A DNA stretch of 64,000 bases from Erythrophleum ivorense (Eukaryota; Streptophyta; Magnoliopsida; Fabales; Fabaceae): positions 4,040,001 to 4,104,000 of the forward strand of contig JAIUCV010000001.1 of assembly GCA_026724425.1 (NCBI GenBank), given 5' to 3'. The first letter of the stretch is position 1, and each line of letters starts with the position of its first letter. Below, piece after piece: positions 24,373 through 36,958 of this stretch. The position numbers and the translations under genes are program-made. The notes beneath the pieces were generated by a model that was not told the origin of the DNA, made no database searches, and saw only the letters and a list, made by a program, of their open reading frames with translations.

Positions 24373-25094
24373 CTTTAAAATTTGAATTTTTTAAAATTTT
24401 CTTAATTAATTTAAGACAAATCGTTATTCAAACTCATCGTTTAGTTTAGAATATTACTAAACCAAAAAGTTATTGATACAAAGCTTTAAATTTGGTTTAC
24501 ATTTAGAAAAAAAAAAAAAAAAAGTGGGCATCTTTAGGACATAAAGTTTTGAAAAAAAAGAAAGAAAAAATTGATTATTTTGATTTGGAGAGGTTTTAAT
24601 ATTTTTTAAATAACTTTTGAGTTTTGATTTTTTTTATTTTCTTCATTAATTTAACACAAACTGTTATTCAAACTCATCATTTAGTTTAGAATACTACTAA
24701 ACCAAAACTTATTGATACAAAGCTTTAAATTTGGTTTACATTTAGAAAAAAAAAAAAAAAGTGAGCATCTTTAGGACAAAAACTATTGAAAAAAAAAAGA
24801 AAGAAAAAATTGAATATTTTGATTTGGAGAGGTTTTAATATTTTTTAAATAACTTTTGAATTTTGAATTTTTTAAAATTTTCTTAATTAAATTAACACAA
24901 ATCCTTATTCAAACTCATCATTTAGTTTAGAATACTACTAAACCAAAACTTATTGATACAAAGCTTTAAGTTTGGTTTATATTTGGAAAAAAAAAAAAGT
25001 GAGTATCTTTACGACATAAATTTTTGTAAAAAACAAAAAATAAAAAATTGAATATTTTGATTTGGAGAGGTATTCATATTTTTTAAATAACTTT
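24373..25094. repeat. Tandem repeat, three copies of about 240 bp
   Basis: The line TTATTCAAACTCATC recurs at about 24424, 24664 and 24906, and each copy continues with TTTAGTTTAGAATA, ACTAAACCAAAA, TTATTGATACAAAGCTTTAA, an A-tract and GATTTGGAGAGGT. The period is 240-241 bp. The A-tract after TTTAGA/TTTGGA shortens from copy to copy. Confidence 0.9.
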
Positions 25095-26557
25095 AAATTT
25101 CACATCTAACTATTTACCAATATTGCAGTCTCTCTACTTTTTCTTATTATTTTACAAAGATATGGATACTATAGTAAATCTTTCCATTTTGCTTTTCTAC
25201 AAGATGGCCTTGCTTCAAGCATGTAAGTTTTATGTAATTATCTTTAGCTAAGAAATATGCCCCTTTTAAGTCCTTTCATAATTTTAGATTGTTTTGCTCT
25301 GCGGTTCAATTTACATTGAGCCCATTTGAACATTGGGATTTGCAATGGGCTAATAAATCTTTGATAGCAATCACCGGAAGGAGAATAAGAGTGGAAGAGA
25401 GAGGGAAATGAAGAAAATTTTGTTTGGTATGTAAGAATAGCTTTTCATTTACTTGACATTTTTATGTGTCATTTTTTTTAAATAATTGATAGAAAGTTAT
25501 CGTGCACATGAGAGAGAAAAGCCAAAAGATTATTTTGTCCATGCATCTAAGTCCAAACCTTGTGATATCAAGTTATTATGCAATGAAGTTTTATTTTTAT
25601 TTAAAAAATTATAGTTAATGATTTTAAATTAAAAATATGTATACAAGATCTTAAATTTTAAAGTTATTTTAAAATATTTAAGGATAAAAAATTTTAATTA
25701 AAGATTATAAATTATAATTTTTCTGTGTAATTTAAATTTATAGTTTAGAGTCCTTTCAAATCTAAAATCATTTATTATAAATATCTTTAATTTAAGAGTT
25801 TTAATTAAAAAAATTACATTAATTAATAGAAATTAATATCTTAATTTTGTTTGGCACTAAGTGTGTTTTTGATTATTTACTCACTTTTCATTTTATTCCT
25901 GTATTATTTTCACTTTATTAAACATCTAAATAGAAAGAAATCATCATTTCTTTTTATATTATGCCAAACGTTATTTTAGGTCATAAAATTCTATTGACTT
26001 CTCATTTCTATTATTTTTTTGATGCCTAAAATGTTTTCTTATTTTATCATACTAAATCTGATTATAGATCAAGCATGTAAAAAAATATTTAAAAATTAGG
26101 GCTTGGCCCTTGTATTGTTCATTAAAAATTGGGCCCAAGTCCAACCTAACTCATTAATATCTTTTGAGTTTTTTTTTTTGGGCTAAACTTTTAGATTTGG
26201 ACATGTCTAAATATTAAATTTTTTTTATACAATTTTATTATAATATTTTTATATCTAAACAAATTCAAGAAAAATAAAATTTAATAGCAATTGACTCTAA
26301 ACACAATAATATATACTTTTATTATTTTCTCATGATTATCATTATGAGAAGTATGTGTATTAAAAAAAACTTATCATGCTAAATAAACAAAGCATTTGAA
26401 TTTAATAAATGAAGAAAAATAAATAACATTTAATAATATTAATAAAAAATTATTGGACTAGACAAGACTTTAGAAAAGCTCAAGGCCAGCTTATTTTAAA
26501 AATAGACTTTTTTTATAAAGTAGATACGTTGTTTCTTCCAACTTTTTTCCTTACTCA

Positions 26558-26588
<31 letters not shown>

Positions 26589-27440
26589 ATATATATCTAA
26601 CTTATCAACCAAATAGGCTTTTCGATCAATAATAAAATACATACTATACATAACCCGAGACACACCCTTCGGCTGTTTGCTGGATCCATTTCCTGAGGGC
26701 TACGAAGAACTTATTTAAGTTAAAAGTGCTTCAGCACATCTTTGCAAATTTTCAATTTTTTCTGGATTAATTTTGAAGATTTTTTTTATTAAGTTTGAAA
26801 CTTATGAAGAATCCTTAACTAGAACTCCAATTAATTCTAGTATTCTATGACCTGTTTAGCTTTGTATAAAATAGAAAGATTCTTCTTATAAAGTTATATG
26901 TAATGTATATTATACACTGGTAATTATTATTCATTATTATTTAATAATATCTATTTTATTTCAAATTTAAAATAAAGACAAGATAAAAAATCTTGTTTAT
27001 TTGTAAAATTATTTTTCTTTTTGTTTGTTATTCTACATGTGAAACAGGAATAGATCAAATATTCCTAAATCAAGAACCTAGCCAAACGATATAAGGTTTC
27101 TAGGAAGCTAATAGAGTATATTGCCCCTTCTTTTTCTTCCTTTCTCCATAGAAAGGAATCAAAAGCATGAGGAGTCGTGCCTTCTAGGAAAAGATGGTAT
27201 TTGATAGGGATGGGAACGTGTTGAAAATTAATGGGGAGATTGGTGGTGTCCGGATGACGCCGAAAATTGATCTTTGTGATTTGTACTTAGGTCGAGTGGA
27301 ATAGCTTGGTTATATGTACTACATATTTTTATGTAATCATCTACGTCATATCTAGGTCAATAAATCTACAAATTAATGATAAATTAAAACTGGAATAAAT
27401 TATATAAATTTGTATTAAAATTATATAATTTCTTATCTGT
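25095..27440. other. AT-rich spacer
   Basis: No gene recognised. It includes a compound (AT)n(GTATAT)n microsatellite at about 26558-26595. A slightly GC-richer patch at 27150-27305 has only a 36-codon frame (MVFDRDGNVLKINGE...) without a known domain. Confidence 0.5.
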
Positions 27441-27650
27441 GAAATATATACAAATTTATTATAAAGTAAAAAATTATATTATATTTTAGTTTAATCTTAA
27501 AATTTTTAATTAAAATATTCTTTATTTAAAATTTGTTTAGTTAAAAAAATATATATTTAAATTAATAAATGACATTTTTGTCAAAAAATTTTAAAATTAG
27601 ATTAAAGTGTAAGATAATTTTTTATTTTAAGATAAATTTATATATTTTTT
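27441..27650. repeat. AT-rich foldback element
   Basis: The left arm from GAAATATATACAAATTTATT and the right arm ending GATAAATTTATATATTTTTT are imperfect inverted copies, each about 80 bp, with a short spacer. It is probably a MITE remnant; no target duplication could be fixed. Confidence 0.5.
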
Positions 27651-28578
27651 TAAAATAGAAGAAAGATTTGTTTAATTTATTTTTAAAACATTTAATTTAA
27701 AAAAAGAAAAAAAAATTAAAATTGAGAAAAGTTGTGACTTTATACATTTTTTTAATTTTATTTTATCTTTTAGTATATACCATGTAATATTATATATTTA
27801 TTATTTTTATTTAATATTGTTTAATAATATGTATTATTTCTTGAATTCAAATTAAAGAAAAGAAATAAAAATATTTTATATTAACAAAGATTAATTATTT
27901 TTATATTTTTCTTTTTATTCTAAATACAAAACAGGCAGTTGATATTCTTATTCATGGTTTCTCATTTGATATATAGATTGAATATGTGTTAGGTGTGTTT
28001 TTAGAAGGAGAACTTAACATTTTGTCATATTTACATTAATTAATAGGCGGATATAGAAAACAACATAAAAATTTCAAATAATAAAAACAAATACTTTTTT
28101 ATTTAAACAAATAATTAATAAAGGGATCTACTAGCATTGGAAAATAGTTTATTTTTACTTAAAAACCCGACCAAATATCTTAAAATATAAAAACCAATAC
28201 ATTTTAGAAAATAATAATACTAATAAATAACAGTCTCTTTCCTCTCAAAACTTGGCCAAAAGAAGAGTCACACTCCCAACACGCTTGAGTCAAGGAGGGG
28301 GGACAGCGGTCGCACTACAATAGTCTTCAGTCAAAGAAAAAGCCGTGTTTGGATGCGACAAGTGGTGGACCGCCGCATTGTGAGGTGGTGGTGTTTCTAT
28401 GTCTTTTTTTTTTTTCAAAGTAAAATTTGAATCTTTTAAAGTTTACTTGTAAATTTTTTTATATAATTAAAAGAAAATAGATATAAAAATATGAGATTCA
28501 TATGTTTCGATTCTCTTTTTTAGTCTCATATCTTATTTTATTTATTTTTCTAAATTTACCACAAATTTTTTAAAAAAT
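27651..28578. other. AT-rich spacer with a GC-richer patch
   Basis: No gene found. A GC-richer patch at 28260-28395 contains GACAGCGGTCGCACTAC but has no long frame. Confidence 0.45.
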
Positions 28579-28925
28579 TATACTTTTAGTCTTTTTGATT
28601 TTATTTAATTTTAATTTGATTTTTATAATTCTAAAATTTGTAATTAAGTCTTTAAAGTTTAAATAATTTTTAATTTAGTCCTTATCTTTATATATTTATT
28701 AATATTTTGTCATGAGTTTATTTTATTTTATTTTTTATTAATATAAATCATACATATTTAGATTATTAAGACACTATATATTAATAAAATTTTATAAAAT
28801 ATTGACAAAATTTTATTAATAGAGATAAAATTAAAAAATATATAAACTATAAAGACTTGATTATAAATTTTTAAATTATAAAAGTAAATTAAAAATTAAT
28901 TAAAATTATAAATATTAAAAATATA
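28579..28925. repeat. Foldback MITE-like element, about 350 bp
   Basis: The left arm (TTTTAGTCTTTTTGATTTTA ... AATTAAGTCTTTAAAG) is matched in inverted form by the right arm (ATAAAGACTTGATTATAAAT ... TATTAAAAATATA), so almost the whole length can fold back. Arms are about 100 bp or longer with many mismatches. Confidence 0.6.
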
Positions 28926-31352
28926 ATTTTTTTTTTCAAAATTTACAAACAGAAACTCTGGAGGATCGGTGCTGCCTTTTTCAGGCCTTTCCTCTCATTG
29001 GTAGGACCACTCCCAAGTTGAAAACCAGCTAGTGGTGACCTATTGGCCTTCTCGCCAACCACATGCGGTATTACTTTTTCTCTTTGTTTTTTAAGTTATG
29101 GTAATATTTTACTTCTTTAAATTTATTAATTGTTTTAATTTTGTCCATTAAATATATTTTCCTTCAATTATTTATTTAATTTTAGTTAAAATACAAAGAA
29201 CTTCATAGGAAGTTATGCAATTTATACTTTACAAATTTAAAAATTGACCAATTTTCAATTTTATATAATATAACTTCTTTTCTAACTAAGTGGTGTCTCT
29301 AACAAACATATAAAACTCGAGAAAGTGAAAGGAAAATTAAAAAATACATAAAGGAAGTATGGAGTCTCACGTGAGTTGTGGCTTGTGAATAGATTAATCT
29401 GGCTTATGAATAATGTTTCAAAGGAAAACAATTAATGGTTACAGATTATATATATATATATATATATGTATATTCTGTCCAAAACTCTACTACTACTTAT
29501 TTGTGTAAGCTGAAATAATTCAAGCTTACCAAAAAAAAAAACATCTAACTTATTATTTATGACAAACAGTAATTTTTTTGGTTGCAATTTGTGGAAGGAT
29601 ATAACAAAAGAAAAGTTCTTCTTTTTTTGTCATTTGAGATGACATGTCGAAGGTTTTTTTTTTTATTTAGCTTTTTTTAACCTACATATATAAATAAGTA
29701 ATATTAGTGTTTTAGATAGAAAAAGTTGATGAAAGAATTATGTGGCACAAAATTGAAAGTTTGAGGAGTCAACGGTCAACTCTCAGAATTAAAAGAGATA
29801 AATTACACAAACTTTTAGTTAAACAATATTGTTTAAATTTATATCTTTAATTTTTAACTCCTATCATGTGTAAATTAAATTAATAATATCATTAATAGAC
29901 ATGCATTTGACATTGCTAATTTGGCATTTTATTTGTACACTTGTATAGTAAATAAAGTTAATATATTTAATTTTTTGAATTTTTACCTTTTTTCCTTTCT
30001 TTTAACTTTTAAAGCCTAATGTTGACAAAAAATTAACAATTACGATATGAATTGAAAGTTAAAAAATTAGTCAGATATAAAACAAACTTAATATCAAATC
30101 AAAACAATAAATGAATTAATTGAAGAAATTAAAATATTAATTTAATTTTTTATTTATAAATAAAAATATCTTTAAACTTTTGCCATGAAATATTCTCTTC
30201 AAGCATATTCTTCACAGGTAATATTTTAATACTAGGATTTGCATTATGCTTACGTTTCAAATGTACATTTTAAAAGTGGTCCCATATTATGGTCTACAAT
30301 TATGTAGAAGTATCCTTTTCTTGATTGATGAGAAAGACGACTTTTCTGACATATCGATCTTAACACCTCGTTTCAGTTAAATATAAAAATAAATAAAAAA
30401 TAATTTTAAAAATAAAAATAATTTTAATGTTTTTAATAATTAAATAATAATTAAAAAATAAAATAAATATTTTATATAATTTTTTCTTTTTAATTCTCAT
30501 TCCTTTTCCCTTTTTCCCTTTAACTTGCACTGCCAGCCCTAGATTGCATAGTATACACTGTACAGAAAGGATCTTTAAATAAAAACATTAAACAAATAAA
30601 ATATACCCCTCCACACGAGGGGCCTGCGCAGAAGTTTGATCCAACTTTCTCGCTTGTAAGAGAGTTCTTGGTTTTAATTTATTGTTCGGATAAAAACAAC
30701 CCAAAAAAAACCATCAAAGCTTTTTTCTCTACTTATTTAATACGCGAATAATTAGATATAAAAATAAAAATAAAAATAATTTTAATATATTTTTTGTTTT
30801 AAATAATTAAATAATAATCAATACGATCAATTAAACAAAGTTCATGTCACGTCCACTCCAATCAATACGATCAATTAAATTTAACTCAATGTAGGCATAT
30901 TTGGTGTATAAATAAAATTAAAAATTATATAATAATTATTATATTTTTATAATTATGATTTAATAATATTTATTTTTTATTTATAAAATTATTTTTATTT
31001 TTATTTTAATTTTTGCAAATTAAAAAATTTGTTAGAGATAAAATATTAAATTAAAAAAAAATTCTCATAAGAAGTAAATTAAAATATTTTATAAAATAAT
31101 ATATAGAAGACTATATTTTAATGAATAATCAATATTCAATCTAAAAGTAAAGTTTTTAAGTATTATTTTTAAATTATAATTAATGAAATAATTATTTTTA
31201 ATGTTGGGGGCCACCACAGTACAATAAAGTCGGCTCTGTTTAATCTAAACAATCATTCACCCATTTACTACACACTTTGCGATCTTGGCTTTGAAAATAT
31301 CTCCCCCACTTTGTTAAAGATGAATATCACATGACACTTCCTTTCCAACACT
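28926..31352. other. AT-rich spacer with MITE-like repeats
   Basis: No gene recognised. The words TAATAATTAAATAATAATTA (30434-30453) and AAATAATTAAATAATAATCA (30801-30820) are copies of one AT-rich repeat family that recurs at 41.3 kb. A (TA)n run lies at 29448-29467. Confidence 0.5.
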
Positions 31353-31362
31353 TCATTACGAC

Positions 31363-31659
31363 GGAAGCGGATCCCCTGCACATCTTTAAAGATGTGCAAG
31401 GTCTACACATCTGATCTGGACTATCCAAATCTGATTTGGACGATTCAGATTTTTTTTTAATTTTTTCAAAATTTAGATATATTTTTTTATTTTAAAAGAT
31501 GCAAAACATAAAAATAAAATAATCTTATAACTATATATTTTTATAGAAATGATGATTTAAATAAAAAAACATAAAATATAAAATGTAAAATATGGATCGT
31601 CCAAATATTATTTGAACGGTCCAAATCACATCTCAAGGATGTGCAGGAGATCCGAATCC
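31363..31659. mobile_element. MITE (297 bp) with 10-bp target duplication
   Basis: Ends are GGAAGCGGATCCCCTGCACA at the left and, reversed, GGATTCGGATCTCCTGCACA at the right, so terminal inverted repeats of about 22 bp differ at four or fewer positions. The flanks are exactly TCATTACGAC on both sides (31353-31362 and 31660-31669). Next to the termini, GATCTGGAC/GGACGATTC-type words repeat in inverted orientation. The middle is AT-rich and non-coding. A 9-10 bp duplication suggests a Mutator-like mover. A relative is at 53973-54234. Confidence 0.88.
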
Positions 31660-31669
31660 TCATTACGAC

Positions 31670-31857
31670 ATCAATTATTACCTCTCATCGTACCTAAAAA
31701 TTAATATTTTTAATGTATTACTTTTATATCCCTGAATTTATATTTTTTTTGTAAACATTCTTTAAATGATAATTTTAAAAATTATTTTATACTATCCATT
31801 ATATTAAAGTAAGATAAAAACAAGTAAAAACAAATATAAACTTACTGACATGAAAAC
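31670..31857. other. Short spacer between MITE and hAT element
   Basis: AT-rich, non-coding. Its last eight bases ATGAAAAC (31850-31857) are the left target duplication of the hAT element. Confidence 0.7.
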
Positions 31858-32030
31858 TAGGAGTGTACACAGGCCCGGTGAGCCCAAGAGGCCCGATATA
31901 GCCCGGAGTGATCGGGTCGGGCCAAAAATAAAAATGGGCAAAACTTTGTTTAAAAAAAAATCTGATTACCGGGCCGGGCCGGGCCACGGGCAGAACCTCT
32001 AAACCATTCCTGCTCGGCCCGGTATACATA
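31858..32030. promoter_or_regulatory. hAT left subterminal region, GGGCC-rich
   Basis: The words CGGGTCGGGCC, CCGGGCCGGGCCGGGCC and CGGCCCGG are packed into 170 bp. Repeated subterminal GC words are where hAT transposases are known to bind; the assignment here is by position. Confidence 0.55.
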
Positions 32031-32048
32031 TATTAAAAAAAAATTTGC

Positions 32049-32821
32049 TTGCTGGCTCTGGACTGGAGTGGCGTCTGCTCCTCCTGCTGGCTGCTGCAGA
32101 GCATTATTCTGGTCCAATATCAACGGCCCAGCCCAATCCCATTTAGCAACTTCATCACCCAGCTGCCAGCATTCCAGCTTCAGCTCACGAGAGTCACGAA
32201 CGACTGTTTTTCAACTTTACTCTTCTCTGACTCTGAGTCTCTGGCTCTCTGCAAGTTTGCGACTGCGTTGCCTCACTTGCCTGCCGTCGAGCTCGAGCTT
32301 CAGCCTTCAGCCTTCAGCCTTTCTCTCTGACTCTCTCAGTCTCACGACAAGTCACTCAAGTCTCTTTTCTGCATCACCATCCAGGATTCCAGGCCCAGCT
32401 TCGTCTTCATCTTCGTCTTCAGATCCACACTCACCTCAGCAACTGCTTGCTGCCCCTGAGATCGAGTCACGACGGCATTCCACACTCGCCTCAGCAGCTG
32501 CTTCCTGCCACTGAGAACCAGCTACGATGGCGTTCCTCTTCGTCTTCAGATCCACGCTTGACACTCCACACTCGCAAGCAGCTGCTTCCTGCCATTGCTG
32601 CTTGCTGCCGTTGAAATCGAGCTACGAGCCACGCCAACCAATATTGAAGGTGTTTTGCTTCTTCCAGTTCCAGACTTTCGTGTGTAGCACAAACCACGTT
32701 AACTTTTGATCTATTCTCACTAGCTTCTCCGCCTTCTCGCACAGCCCTCGAGCCTCAAAGCTTGCTTCGTGCCTTCGTCTGCAACAACAACTCAACAAGA
32801 ATTTCTCTTGTTGTTTCTCAG
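32049..32821 (+). other. GC-rich untranslated leader of the hAT transposase transcript
   Basis: This 770-bp island is far richer in GC than the surrounding sequence, and its frames are serine/leucine/alanine-rich without a domain. It has internal repeats: CTTCGTCTTCAGATCCAC occurs twice (about 32411 and 32546), and CAGC(A)(A/G)CTGCTT(G/C)CTGCC three or more times (32440-32600). A good donor, CTCAG|GTACAG, ends it at 32821. I read it as the first, non-coding exon of the transposase gene. Capture of host sequence is possible but unproven. Confidence 0.5.
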
Positions 32822-34041
32822 GTACAGGCAAGCATGTTACTGTTAACTTCACTGGGTTTAGTTTACTTTATGAGGCTGAAATTTCACTGGGTTTACCTTA
32901 TGAAGAAAAGTAATGGAATAGGAACATGTCTTTGTGTGATGAATGATGTGGGAACTGGATTCTCATTATGGTATAGGCAATAGGGATTTGTTGGATCATA
33001 ACAGTGTCAACTAATTATACCTTCGTAGTTTCTGGGTTTATTGATTCCTCGATTGAATTATTGTTAAAAAATTCTCTACATGTAATTAGCCATGGCGTTT
33101 TGTAAGCAAAACACATATAATCTACTAATAGAGCAATTATCTAGCCTTAAAACACATATAATCTACTAATAGAGCAAGTTAGCAAAAAATTGCACCTTAA
33201 GTATGCAAGTGGCTCTGAACCAAGTGGATTGGCTTAAATAACATGCCTACTTAATCAAAAGTTATAATTGTCTTACCTTTTTGAGATGTATAAATATGCT
33301 TGACTAAACCAAGCTTAGGACACACATTCAACCCCTACCATATAGTCTTGCTCTTGTAAAACTTTACTTTAGGAATTGTTTAGTTCACTGAATTTAAGAT
33401 TAGGAAATGGAAAAGGAAATGTGTAACTGAATGTAATTAATTTGATTGTGTTTAATGTGACATTGAAAGGACAAGGAATGTTTTAACACTGACATATTTG
33501 GTTGGGAAGAAAAAAAGAAGAATGGAAAGGAAGAAGAGTGAAATGACCAAAATGCCACTGCCAGAAAAATAAAAATTGGGTCAGGAAGCCAAAAATAGGA
33601 TGCTCACCTTCATCAGGCACTTTATCCCCACCGTCTTTGTCTTCCTGCTTAGCTTCAGCTTATGAATCTAGCGTTTGAACTTCATTTCCTTCCACTTTCT
33701 AAGAGTCTAATTATTTTCAACAAAAATAGTTAACAGTTTATTACCTCTAAACTATCAATAACACCAACAGCAAGAGTTACAGAATCATTCAGTGCCTCCA
33801 AATTGCTCCTTCCTCCCTTTATTAAAATGCTAATAAAATGAAACTGAAATGGTAATTAGCTTATGACAAAGGAGAAACATGATTTCTTTGCGGGGTTGAT
33901 TGCAAAATTAGATTGTGATACTCCTCCCTCCCACCCAATTAAAATTTGAAATGTTATACTATAGTAGCTCTTTTCTTCTCCAATTAAAACTTGAATTATT
34001 CAATTATCATATAAATTTGAAATTTTGAATTACTATTGTAG
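32822..34041 (+). other. Probable leader intron of the hAT transposase gene
   Basis: It starts GTACAG at 32822 and ends TTGTAG at 34041, fifteen bases before the transposase ATG. The interior is AT-rich and non-coding and holds two direct copies of ACACATATAATCTACTAATA, 41 bp apart (33111 and 33152). Intron status is inferred from splice-site words only. Confidence 0.5.
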
Positions 34042-34055
34042 GGATAAAAGTATCA

Positions 34056-36281
34056 ATGGCAGACCAGAGTATTGAACAACCTAGTGATACTCCTCCCACC
34101 CAACACTCCCCAGCTTCAGATCTTGCTACTACTGCAGCCTCTGCTGCTACACCTTCTATAAATGTAGATGGAAAGAGAAAACCCCCCATAAATAAATCTA
34201 GTGTTTGGGAGCATTTCAAAAAACTTCCACTGGATGAAACTGGAGGAGAACATAGAGCTGTATGTAAATACTGTGAGGCTTCCTATGCTTGTCACCCAAC
34301 AAAACATAGAACAAATTCATTGAATAGACACTTGAAAGCATGTATGAAGAACCCACAGAGGATAAAAAGGCAACCCATTTTAGCATACACCCAACCTTTT
34401 GGGGGAGACAATGCTAGGGAGACTGCAGGAACTTTAGCCCCTCACACATATAGTCTAGATGAATGTCGAAAGGCTTTAGCTAAGTTTGTGATATGTGATG
34501 AAATGCCATTTCGGGTTGTGGAAGGAAATGGGTTTCAAGAGTTATTGAAACAGTTGGAACCTAGATTTCCAATTCCATCAAGAGTGACGGTTGCTAGGGA
34601 TTGTCTAAAGCTCTATAAGGAAGAATCCAAGAAGCTGAAAGATTTATTAAAAAAAATCATGTGCCCGCATGTGTCTTACTACAGATACTTGGTCATCAAG
34701 TCAAAATTTTAACTACATGTGCCTAACAGCTCATTTCATTGATGAAGAATGGAGATTACAAAAGCGGATTTTAAACTTTTGTATAGTTGAAAATTATAAG
34801 GGTGACACCATAGGAAAAGCAATTGAGAAGTGTTTATTGGAATGGGGTATTGAAAAAGTATTCACTTTAACTGTTGATAATGCAAGCTCTAATGACACCG
34901 CAGTGGCATACTTGAAAAAGAGGTTAAAAAGTTGGAATGGGTTAGTGTGTGACGGGGACTATCTCCATGTGAGGTGCTGTGCTCATATTCTGAACTTAAT
35001 AGTGAATGATGGGTTAAAGGATTTGCATGATTCTATCTCTGCCATTCGGAATGCTGTTAGATATGTTAGATCTTCCCCTGTAAGGTTACAAAAATTTAAG
35101 AGTTTTGTTGAAAAAGAAAAGATAGAGTCCAAAAGTCTTTTGTGTTTGGATGTTACGACTAGGTGGAATTCCACCTACATGATGTTGGAGCATGCTATAA
35201 GGTTTCAAAAAGTATTTGAGAGAATGGAAGATGAAGATGAGGCCTATAATACTTATTTTAAAGAAGATGATAATCGAATTGGTCCTCCTATGGCATATGA
35301 TTGGAGTAACGCTTCTGTGTTTATTGACTTTTTAAAAGTCTTTTATAATATTACATTAAAGTTCAGTGGATCATTATATGTGACTTCAAATACATGCTTT
35401 CATGAAATTGCTCATATTCAGACTATGCTGCAGGCAAGTGCTACATCTATGGATGCTTTAGTTGGAGATATGGCTAAGAATATGCAAAAGAAGTATGACA
35501 AATATTGGGGAAAGCCAGAAAATATGAACCCCTTGTTGGTAATAGGGGTCGTATTAGACCCCAGGTATAAACTTGCATATGTGAATACGGCTTTCGATGA
35601 TATATATCTTGATCCTGATATGTGCGTGACCATGAAAAAAAAGATCAAAGATGCTTTGTATCGCTTTTATGAACAATATTCTGTGGGGGTTGTTAATGAA
35701 TCAAGTGAAAAAAATGATGATCGCAGTGGATCCGACGGAAGGGATTTAGTGGAGAGAATACCAACATATATTGATCCGAAAAACAAGTGGCTTGCATCAA
35801 AAAAATTGAAATTTACTTGTGACCAAAAAATAGAGTTAGATAAATATCTTACAGCTGACTTAGTAGAGGAGGAGGGGTCTTTTGATATCTTAGCATGGTG
35901 GAAAGATAACGCTGGAAAGTATAAAGTACTTTCTATGATTGCACGTGATGTGTTGGCTGTGCCAGTGTCTACCGTGGCTTCTGAATCTGCTTTTAGCACT
36001 GGTGGACGTGTCCTTGATGTATTTAGGAGTTCATTATCACCAAAAATGACTGAAGCACTTATTTGTACCCAAAATTGGCTATCTCTTCATGTGTTCAATT
36101 TTAATGATCATGACTTTGATCAATATGAAGAGTCTGAGAATATGATTGAATCAGGTAAACTTTATACTTTAGGAATAAATTAAGTATTGTGCATTTTTTG
36201 CTTATGGCATCAACTTTCTAATTCTTTGTTATTTTAATTTTTACAGATATTTCAGAAGGAACAAGTGTCACCAAAGATTGA
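34056..36281 (+). pseudogene. hAT transposase (BED zinc finger, RICESLEEPER-like), one frameshift
   Basis: The first open frame (34056-34712) starts MADQSIEQ and has a BED zinc finger at residues 47-98 with C70, C73, H92 and C96. The second frame, from about 34657, has LTTDTWSSSQNFNYMCLTAH, TVDNASSND, CCAHILNLIV, TRWNSTYMML and NPLLVIGVVLDPRYKL. Its C-terminal dimerisation domain, including LAVPVSTVASESAFSTGGRV, runs at residues about 392-471 of that frame. The frames join at a run of eight A (34649-34656), where one extra base explains the shift. An intron is likely at 36155-36246 (CAG|GTAAAC to TTACAG), with the last 11 codons ending at 36281. The joined length of about 700 residues is normal for this family. 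Members of the family include domesticated host proteins, but the intact transposon ends argue that this is a transposase. Confidence 0.92.
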
Positions 36282-36958
36282 CATGCATTTATTTATTTTT
36301 ATAGTTTGTAATTTATGCCTTGTAGTTTCTATTTTATGACTTTTAGTGCGATATATTTGAGATATTATATGGTTTTATTTAGTTGTTGTTTGCTATTAGT
36401 TGTCCCCTTGTTATCACAAGGATTTGAATATTGATGTGTAAAAGGATCTTTTTCTTTTATTTTGACTATGTGTTCAAGAATTTCTTTCCTTTATTTGATT
36501 CTTAATTGGTTAATTTAGTGATTGTTCAAAATGATTGTAGTTAGCATTTAAATGGAGATGATTATTGTCGATACAATAGTAAATAATTATTAGTCTTGTG
36601 AGGTTAGTTAATACTTTCATTCTTTTTTGTTTTTTCAATCCTTTTTATTTTGGTAGCTTTAATACTTTAGATATTTTAATTGATGATTTACTTTTTACAG
36701 GAAATGTTAAGAATGTACACTTTGGAAGGGATAGTAACTTTGGCAAAGCAATAGTAAAAGATTACTTTCTATTTTGAGGTATGTTATTGTTCTTAGTTTT
36801 ATAATATTTTTAGTAATTTGTTTTTGGATTTTAGTTTGGAATTGGGTCATTATAATATACTTAGGAGCATTAACTTTTGTTTTAAATATCATTATTTTTT
36901 ATTAGAATTGGTTTTTGGTATTTGAATAATTGATTTGCTATTTCTATTTGTTGGGAAA
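36282..36958 (+). other. 3' region of the hAT transposase gene
   Basis: AT-rich and non-coding. It holds AG acceptor-like TTTTTACAG at 36701, so the 3' untranslated region may also be spliced. No other feature seen. Confidence 0.4.

Noticed and set aside
24373..25094. CRISPR-like array
   Set aside because: The 240-bp period, lack of short repeats with unique spacers and plant context rule it out.
27193..27303. 36-codon frame MVFDRDGNVLKINGE...
   Set aside because: Too short, no family and no continuation; a stop lies directly upstream.
32068..32514. 148-codon Ser/Leu/Ala-rich frame in the hAT leader
   Set aside because: No domain, composition follows the local GC-rich repeats, and it lies before a splice donor upstream of the real transposase start; read as an untranslated leader.
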